Source of the DNA: Aquilaria yunnanensis
Lineage: Eukaryota; Streptophyta; Magnoliopsida; Malvales; Thymelaeaceae
Direction: 5' to 3'
DNA: 64,000 bases
NCBI GenBank assembly: GCA_039654915.1
Contig: CM077594.1
Location: 87,186,893-87,250,892, forward strand
Part shown: positions 56,952 through 64,000 of the stretch, piece by piece
Layout: each line of letters begins with the position of its first letter
Position numbering within the stretch: the first letter of the stretch is position 1
Notes under the pieces: generated by a model
What the model was told of the DNA's origin: nothing
Seen by the model: the letters and a program-made list of their open reading frames with translations, nothing else
The model's database searches: none
Made by a program: the position numbers and the translations under genes

Positions 56952-57955
56952 TAGGGGTGATCCTTCACTTTTTTCAGTTTAAATTAGAAACGAATAATTC
57001 AGTTTTTTCGATTTTCATTTTTGGATGGTAACAAACTGAATAGACTGAATTAGACTTTGGAACTAACCTAAAATCAAACTAAAATATTTTGATTCGGTTC
57101 AAATTGTAACCGAATTAACTGAAATAGTGTGAAGAAGAAAGAAGCTCTTTGATTTAAGATTCTAATCTGAATTATCCTAATTAATCAAATTAACAAAAGG
57201 AATTGGGGGGGGGGCGGGGGAACTAAAGAACTGCCGAACAAGTCAGTTATAAAAATCAAGTCAATGTTCATCAGTTACCAGTAAATTGTCAGCTATGACC
57301 TTACACAAAACCTAGCAATAAACTTACAACTCCAATCAGCCTCATCTACACATTCAAGTGAAACAAGGGGTGAGATTTTGATGAAATCTCTGTAAGGATT
57401 AACAAAACAATCTAACAATACCAATTATGTTTTGTGTAAGACTTGCAAAAATGAAGGCTAGTTGTGAGGCTGAGGAAGATGGATGAGCGAGGAGGTTGTC
57501 CAACAAGTGAGGAGGCTAAGTTGAGTGCTATTCATGAGTGAATGAGAGTCTGCAATAGAGAGAGAAATGAATTGACCAAGAGACAAGAGTCAACGATGGG
57601 GATCCAGATTAGGAACGAGATGATGTGAGACAAATAAGTGAGGTAAGACGAATGAGTGACGGAGTGAGGTGAGATAGATAGTTGTTACTATGCGTGTTTT
57701 TTTGGTGTTAAGACTTAGGGTGATAGAGAGCCAAAAAGGGAGTGATTGCTGAGTGGCCCAACTTTGTGGTATATGTGAGACAGTGACCCAACCCACAAAA
57801 AGCCTAAATATAAAGAAAAGGTAATTCAACTATTTCGATTAACGGATTAAGTAAAGTCCCAACTGAAACCAAAATTAAAATTATTCAATTTTGGGACTCA
57901 CTAAATAGAACTAAATTATTGAATTTTTTTTGTTTTAACACAAATAGTGATCACT
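56952..57955. mobile_element. possible hAT-like non-autonomous element
   Basis: Starts TAGGGGTGATCC and has (C/T)GGTTCAAATTGTAACCGAATT-type words at the left, with related TTTCGATTAACGGATTAAG and AACTGAAACCAAAATT words at the right. Such self-similar ends occur in hAT MITEs. The right terminus and target duplication are unresolved. A G tract lies at 57206-57217. Confidence 0.3.
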
Positions 57956-58204
57956 TATAACTACTCTAATTGATGCTTCGACTACCAAGTGTAAAAAAGG
58001 AAGGTAAAAATAGAAATAACAACAAAATTTTTTCCTCTTTCTTATTCTGCATGTCAAATCCATAAGTTTCATCCAAAATAAGATGAAGTGAGTACTTTAT
58101 AATATAAAGAGAAAGGGAACATTTTCTTTTTTAGGACCTAGAAGGGCAATGACCCAACATAAATTTAAACCCTCAACCTATATCTTGGTGTCCCTAATCC
58201 TCAA
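57956..58204. other. intergenic, nothing recognised
   Basis: Short spacer; no signal. Confidence 0.35.
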
Positions 58205-58430
58205 CTACTTGGTTTGGTGAAGATAAACTTTTTATTTATACTTGAATCATTGTTTACAATGGTTAAGATACAACTTGTATAAGAGGAAAAGAAGGAATAG
58301 GATTAGAGCTACAAATTTGCTATTCTAATAAAGTCAGAACAATAAATTTGCTAGCCTATAGGACAAAAGCTACAAATTTGCTATCCTAATCAAAAGTCAG
58401 CAAATATTATACACAAGTCAACTTTCCAAT
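58205..58430 (-). repeat. 3' LTR of copia remnant (ends approximate)
   Basis: Directly follows a polypurine tract (TGAGGGGGC, 58440-58432 on the minus strand) and begins TATTGGAAAGTTGAC, a mutated TGTTGG start. Contains three copies of ATAGCAAATTTGTAGCT-like words. The inner end is estimated from typical short LTR length of Ale/Retrofit-type elements. Confidence 0.5.
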
Positions 58431-59162
58431 AGCCCCCTCAAGCTAGAATGTTTAACTTGGAAACACCCAGTTTGTCAAAGAGTCGATAGAAGTGTTATGT
58501 TCCCAATGCTTTTGTAAAATTATCTGCTGGTTGAAGTTTGGAGGGAACATAAAATGTCTCCAATTTGTTGGACAGAAGCCACTCTTGAACAAAATGGCAA
58601 TCCATCTTACTATGTTTAGTGCATTTATGGAACAATTGATTGGCCGCAATGTGCATAGCTGCCTGGTTGTCACAAAAAAAGTTTGGCTGGTTGTGGATGT
58701 TCAACAGTGAGATCACGTAACAAAGCTCATAACCAAATGAGCTCATTAATGGCTGCCGCCATCGACCTGTATTTTGCTTTAGCTAAGGAACGACTGACAA
58801 TTGTCTGTTTTTTTGTTCGCTAAGAAATGGGAACATCACCTAGAGCCATGTAATAACCTGTGATGGATCTTCTTACTTAAGGGCATGCACCCTGTGGCAA
58901 CGTCAGGTTTTCTAGAGTCGCCACCAATCAGTTTTCTTAGGTCGATTGGTCACCTTAAAATTGGTCTGCGAGAGTTCGGGGATCGGGAGTACGGTTACGC
59001 TAAAACAATATTGTTATAGCGCCCAAAATTGGCACCTTAGTTGATTTTAATTTTGTTTTGCTTTGCTTTTAGAAAAATTTCAGTTAATTTTCAATCTAGA
59101 ATTTTTAACTGAATTAATTGGATGTGGATTTTTGGTAATTAATTTGTATAGAATTTTATACT

Positions 59163-59250
59163 TCCGAACCATGGACTCTGCCGAGTCATTTGGACACGGA
59201 AGATTTGATTCCGAACCATGGACTCTGCCGAGTCATTTGGACATGGAATT
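59163..59250 (+). repeat. 47-bp tandem duplication in solo LTR
   Basis: TCCGAACCATGGACTCTGCC starts at 59163 and again at 59210; a diverged third copy (CCGTAGATCCTACCGGATCA) lies near 59351. Confidence 0.75.
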
Positions 59251-59497
59251 TGGTGAAATTTTAAACAATTTTATCCATATTATGAATATGGATTTTATCT
59301 TTATATTTATATAATTTATTTAGTTAAAAAAAGTTAATATTTTCCAAAACCGTAGATCCTACCGGATCATCCAGATATGGAAATTACTTTAATTAATTGT
59401 TAGTTATATAATTATTATTTTTATGGAATTTATTATTACTAATTTGTAAGTCTTTTGTTTATGAAAATTTTAGATCTATTAATAATCTAAAAATTTT

Positions 59498-59785
59498 ATT
59501 TTTTTTTCTTTATATTTTCTTTTCTTTTCTTTCTTTTCTTTCTTTCTTTTCTTTCTTATTGATTTTATCTTTCTTTTAGTTTTATTTTTCCTTTCTTTTC
59601 TTTCTTTTCTTTTCTTTTCTTTTTCTTTTCTTTCGTTTCTTTTTTTATCTTTTCTTTTTCTTTTCTTTCTTTCTTTTCTTTTTTTATCTATTCTTTTTCT
59701 TTTCTTTCTTTTCTTTCTTTCTTTTCTTTTTTTATCTTTTTCTTATCTTTCTTATCTTTTTCTTATCTTTCTTTTAGTTTTTTTT
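59498..59785 (+). repeat. (TTTTC)n/(TTTC)n pyrimidine tract
   Basis: Almost 290 bases of T and C in TTTC and TTTTC units with occasional TTTTTATC. Within the solo LTR. Confidence 0.9.
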
Positions 59786-59903
59786 TAGTGAAAGTTATTT
59801 ATTAGTAAAGTTGAATTAAATGAAATAAATTATATAAAGGAAAATTAATAAAAATAAAGTGGGGCTTTTTGGCCATCCACTTTAAAAATAAATAATAATA
59901 AAT

Positions 59904-60150
59904 GTTAGCAAAGTTAATTAAATTAATTATTAAACAACAATAATAAAAAGTTAGTCAAGTTAATTAAATTAATTAATTAACAACAATAATAAAAAGTTAG
60001 CCAAGTTAATTAAATTAATTAACAACAATAATAAAAAGTTAGTCAAGTTAATTAAATTAATTAATTAACAACAATAATAAAAAGTTAGCCAAGTTAATTA
60101 AATTAATTATTAACAACAATAATAAAAGTTAGCAAAGTTAGTAAAGTTAG
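59904..60150 (+). repeat. 42-46 bp minisatellite, about five units
   Basis: Units start GTTAGYCAAGTTAATTAAAT at 59904, 59950, 59996, 60038, 60084 and 60129 (last partial). Spacing is 46, 46, 42, 46, 45, the short unit lacking one ATTA. It grades into looser GGTTAGTAA-AATAAT repeats to about 60350. Confidence 0.85.
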
Positions 60151-60479
60151 ATGTTAATAACAATAAAAATAAAAGTTAGTAAGTTAGTTGAGGTAACAAT
60201 AATAAGGTTAGTAGGTTAGTCATAATAATAATAATAATAAGGTTAGTCATAATAATAATAAGGTTAGTAAGTTAGTTATAATAATAACAATAAAAAGAAG
60301 GGTTAGTAATAATAACAATAATAAACAAATAAATAAACAAGTAAAAATTAAAAGGGTTAGGAATCAATTCTGCAAGAACAAAATAAAAAGTCAGTGACTA
60401 AACTGAAAGAAATTGAAAAGATGATGGGTGAAATAGGGGTTTACCCTTAAAATTTTGAAATTGAATTTTTGCTGGGAAA

Positions 60480-60842
60480 TAGACGCGACGCGGCGGCGTG
60501 GGGGGGGTGCTGCTGGCGCAGAGGAGGAAGAGGAAGGGCAGGGCGGCGACGGCGTGGGGCGGAGCGGCGGCGGGCAGCTAGGGCGGCTCGGCAGCGAGGG
60601 CAACGGTGGCCGGGACGACGGCGGCGAGGGCGCGGGGCGGCCAGGGGAAGAAAAAAAAAAAAAAAAGGATGACGGAGCACGGCGGCGGAACGGCTGGGCG
60701 GAGGGGCTGACGGCGGCGGGACGGCCGGACAACGGCGGCAGGACAGCTGGGTGGAGGCGTGGCGGCCGGCGGACGGCGGTGGCGGGCAACGTCGGAGAGA
60801 GAGAGAGAACGGAGATAAACGGGAGGAGGAAGACGGGGGCCA
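60480..60842. other. GC-rich island inside solo LTR
   Basis: About 360 bp rich in GGCGGCGG-type sequence inside an otherwise AT-rich LTR. Frames of 130-150 residues are open on both strands but are Gly/Arg/Glu or Pro/Ser/Arg low complexity with no family signature. Taken as LTR leader sequence downstream of the TATA box, not a gene. Confidence 0.6.
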
Positions 60843-61749
60843 AGGCGTCAGAATAAAAAATTTTGAGATTTTCTGGAGAAAGGGAAGAGAGCCAGGGACA
60901 AGGGCTATAATTTTATCTTTTTTTTAAAACGGAGCTCTAAGCTTTTCCTCTATTTTTTTCTGTGTTCAGCAATGAATTTGGAGGCCTATTTATAAAGGAA
61001 GTTTGGCTGAACTGCTCCTAATTAAATAATAAAAATAATCAAAACTTATCTCTTAAGTTGGTAAAATGACAATTTCAGTCCTTTACGTTTCTTATCCTCT
61101 GGATAAGTTCCTGAAGCTTCTGATTTTGACAATTTTATCGTTTTCTGTCAATTTGGGCCAGAAACGTCGGTCGACCCAAAAATTCATGTGACAAACTACC
61201 AAATGCTCCTGGAACTTTCATAATTTGTCAATTTTTCCCGAAACTTCTTAATTTTGTCATTTTTACCTCAAACTTTTGAATTTTGCCATTTTTTTGGAGT
61301 TTTCTTTTTTTCTTTCAAATACACACATATATCATTTTAAATCAAATCTTCACAAAACAAAAATGTATTTTAAACTAATTAAAATTTTTAGTAATAATAA
61401 TAATAATAAAAATAATAATTTTTTTATTTAATTTCTTTTAAAATTTTTTTTATGGTCGGACGAAATTGGGTGTCAACACACCCCAATCTACATCGCAAAA
61501 TCTTTTAAGTTGAAGATCATTGGCTTGTGGAAAAAGAAGCCTTTGTCCGGGGAGTCATTTTTATGTAGCATAGCACTTTCTAAGCTGCATCATGATAATC
61601 GATTCGGGGCTATTGCATAAATTGGCTAAGGATGTTTACTACATACATTATATCTGGTCTTGTCACTGATAGGTAAAAACTCACCCAATCAGTTGTCGAT
61701 AAGAAGATAAATTATCCAAGAATTTGATGGTGGATAGAAGCATAGCCAT

Positions 61750-62990
61750 TTGGGGGTAGGGAGGGGCGTTCAAATTTTTTATTAGTAGTAGTTAATATGA
61801 AATAAAATCTAAAAGTGTTAAAGTTAATATGGAATTTGGTGTATTTTATCCTTTTTAAATGTTTTAACGTAAACTAGAAACATGCGAATGAATGAACTAG
61901 AAACTTCAGTACAGTTCTAAAGGGAAAAAACACGTAAACGACCAAGCTAGTTCCATACTCCCAGTTTATCCCTTTATTCACATCAATGATCAATCTCTAT
62001 AGAAAATTCAGCAATGTGATGAGATATTGGCCTGCTAGCATTAATCCAACTCCTCTCCATTGCGGACAGGTAACTACCCATCTCCACCTTTTTGTAGAGT
62101 TTTTGGAAAAGCACCAATAGGCGATAGGTTGGTTGTTTCCTCAGTTTTCCTTTCTTTTCCTCTAATTTTTATTTTCTCTATTAATTGCTTATTCAAATTA
62201 CAAATAAAGTGTACTAATTAGTGATTAGTGAAGCTAAGATTTAATGTATTTAGGTTTTATCACTTCTTTGTTCTTGAATCTTTATTCTTCAACAACTTGT
62301 TCGCTATTATTCCATTTTTTTTCAAAAGAAATCTCCACTAAAATGTGAAGGCCCTAAAAGTAGTTAATGTTCAAGAGTGGTGGAAAAGATTTCAGAATCT
62401 ATAGGAGATGGGGATTGTGTTTCTTCTTCAAATGTTGGATGTCCTCAACAAACTCTAGGTTTCTTAAATTCTATAAATGTTTTTATTGTGCGCGACCCAA
62501 GGTTGCGTCTACCTATATGGATATATCTGGTCAGTAAATAAGATAAGATTAGAATAGCATATTTGGATGCAAATGCTTATCAAATCAAGTGTGAGTATCC
62601 TCTTTCTGGGTGAGAAAATAGTCCACGTATGTTTCAGTATTTATGATTTTCTGAATTCTTTTGGCTTGAGTATTCTAAAATAAAAAATGCTGCATTCTGC
62701 TTACTATGTTAACTATTTACTAAAAAATCATGAGCACAAAATGGTTGGGATTCTTTTACTGTGAATGATTTTTGAAAATGAAAAAAGAATCGTTCATTTC
62801 TTAAACATATGGGGTTAGGTTTGGCCTTTGTTCCCTAGACAATAATGCAATGAGTAATTGTGCAACATTATTACACTGGTTTGGTTGTATTGAACCAATT
62901 TATATATACATTATTTTATGTTTTTTTATTGTTGATCATAAATTTATACTTGTTAACAACCAGCCCATACCCACGCCTTTGCCCTGCCCC
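61750..62990. mobile_element. putative hAT-like insertion in copia remnant
   Basis: A 7-bp duplication TAGCCAT (61743-61749 and 62991-62997) sits where copia RT sequence breaks and resumes. The ends, GGGGGTAGGGAGGGGCGT inward from the left and GGGGCAGGGCAAAGGCGT from the right, form an imperfect inverted repeat. No transposase inside. An 8-bp duplication with one mismatch (A/C TAGCCAT) would suit hAT. Confidence 0.45.
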
Positions 62991-63308
62991 TAGCCATGAT
63001 TCTTAGCTACGTCCCTACTGGTGGTTTTTTCGAATTGATGTTGTTGTTGCATAGGTACCTTGCTTGGCTTACCCTATGTCAATCCTGTTTCCACCAAAAT
63101 ATTCGAGGCATATTTCCTGTGACTGGAAAAAATTTCATTTACGTCCATGGGCAAATTCAATCCCAAGAAACTATTTTAGCTGTCCTATATTTTTCAACTT
63201 GAATTAAGTATGTAGGAAGTCCTTAAGATCTTGACATTAGGTAGAATAATCTCCTGGTATAGCCATGTCATCTACGTAAACTAGCACAACAAGAAAGTAT
63301 GCATCACT

Positions 63309-64000
63309 TCACATAATTAATAAATGTAAAAGCACTCCAAGACCTAGAGAGGATCACTGAGGTAAGTGTGATTATCTCTTACTTAGAAACTGAATTTGAA
63401 CACTAGGTAATGACTAGTGAATTGATGTAGCATAAAGTAAGTAATGTGACCATTTGAACAAATTTAGCTAAAATGTGCAAACTGGTAATTTAACCAAGAA
63501 ACCCCAAAATTTTATAGCATGAATAAGATTGAACTATAGGATCAAAAATTTTAAATAGTTTTAAGGATTCCTAGTTCAATGACATTTATGGAATGAGAAG
63601 AATACTTATGTGAGCCTAAGGACTTAAGTGCAAACAAAAGAGAAGTTGAAGGACCAAATGGGGAAGGGCATGGGATAAGAACAAGATAAGGGAAGTCTTC
63701 TTCCCCAACCTACCACCCATGCCATTTTTGCTCTAAAAGAGCTCTCAAACCAGCCCTTGTTCGTTCTTAGCCAAATGAAGCTCCAAATTGTTGATTCATG
63801 GTGGAAATTGGAAGATAGAGCTTAAGAAAGCTAGTAAACATGTTTTCTACCTTGGTAAGCTTTCATTTTGGCTATGGATTAAGTATGATGGTTGGTTTGA
63901 CATGGATAAGGCTTGGGTAAGTTAGAAGATTGGTCCTTAAGCTTGAATCTTGCTCTTGAAGGTTGAAGTTTAAGCTAGATTAGCTTATTGTGCAAGATGG
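63309..64000. other. unassigned, runs off the window
   Basis: Beyond the RT fragment the copia similarity stops. The style of the sequence (GAGGATCACTGAGG, GGACCAAATGGGGAAGGG, CCATGCCATTTTTGCTC) recalls gypsy LTR/leader DNA, but the element cannot be judged from this end alone. Confidence 0.3.

Larger units (their letters stand above)
58893..61478 (-). mobile_element. solo LTR, 2586 bp, gypsy-like
   Basis: TGTGGCAACGTC at the left and GGGTGTCAACA at the right, flanked by perfect 5-bp duplications CACCC (58888-58892 and 61479-61483). Read on the minus strand it starts TGTTGACACCC, has TATAAATAGG about 490 bp in (60984-60993), and ends GACGTTGCCACA. It lies inside the copia RNase H gene, whose reading frame context resumes on both sides. 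No internal genes. It carries a pyrimidine tract, a minisatellite and a GC-rich island. Confidence 0.85.
58441..63308 (-). pseudogene. copia pol remnant (RT-RNase H), split by two insertions
   Basis: Read downward: RT core at 63308-62998 with VVLVYVDDMAIPGDYS (catalytic YVDD intact), KNIGQLK and FLGIEFAHGRK; then LDNLSSYRQLIG and the RT C-terminus at 61741-61484 (DKTRYN, FCDVDWG); then ITGYYMALGDVPIS and RNase H/tail sequence CDNQAAMHIAANQLFHKCTK, VPSKLQPADNFTKALG at 58860-58495. Several stops. The gap at 61742-62997 is a putative DNA element and the gap at 58888-61483 a solo LTR; the reading resumes after each. Wording fits the Ale/Retrofit lineage. Gag, protease and integrase are not visible in the window. 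Confidence 0.8.

Noticed and set aside
59904..60150. Regularly spaced repeats, considered as a CRISPR-like array
   Set aside because: A plain AT-rich minisatellite without unique spacers, in a plant LTR.
60391..60843. 150-residue proline/serine/arginine-rich frame (minus) and a 133-residue glycine/arginine frame opposite
   Set aside because: Both arise from a GC-rich island inside a solo LTR, are low complexity and lack any family signature.
62996..63202. 68-residue plus-strand frame
   Set aside because: Antisense shadow of the copia reverse transcriptase remnant, which reads clearly on the minus strand (YVDD, FLGIEFAHGRK).

Overview
The window is nuclear DNA of a flowering plant, probably a eudicot, though the species cannot be named. 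The evidence is AT-rich spacer, intronless plant UDP-glycosyltransferases with PSPG boxes, an F-box/DUF295 pair, and plant-type transposons of most classes (Ty1/copia, Ty3/gypsy-like LTRs, L1, MULE, hAT, CACTA, Stowaway MITEs).

Only three loci look like intact host genes, all within the first 16.2 kb. They are a UGT84-type glycosyltransferase (3883-5427, +), a small unrecognised 128-aa protein convergent with it (6191-5805, -), and a UGT75-type glycosyltransferase (14740-16188, +). Both UGTs belong to group L (UGT74/75/84), whose members commonly make glucose esters of aromatic, hormone or terpenoid acids. They are too divergent to be recent tandem duplicates.

The rest is a nest of mobile elements and decayed genes. 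1576-2949 is a Pack-MULE with 291-bp inverted repeats and a perfect 10-bp target duplication that carries an SRS/SHI-type zinc-finger fragment. 9176-11846 is an L1-like insertion with a 15-bp target duplication, an ORF1-like remnant and no recognisable reverse transcriptase. 19265-25283 holds two degenerate copia pieces head to head. Two paralogous F-box/DUF295 pseudogenes (25881-27049 and 36148-37206, both -) lie in a segmental duplication. The second copy was split downstream by a 5.6-kb hAT element (37416-43015), itself interrupted by a solo LTR (38989-41437), and by a 1.6-kb MULE-like element B (43297-44907). A sibling element A (31513-34612) contains another solo LTR.

The last third (45-64 kb) is AT-rich with no intact gene. 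It contains a B3-like fragment, fold-back elements, MITEs and a copia pol remnant (58441-63308, -) broken by a 2.6-kb solo LTR and by a putative hAT-like insertion. No convincing tRNA, rRNA, CRISPR or bacterial-type operon was seen.
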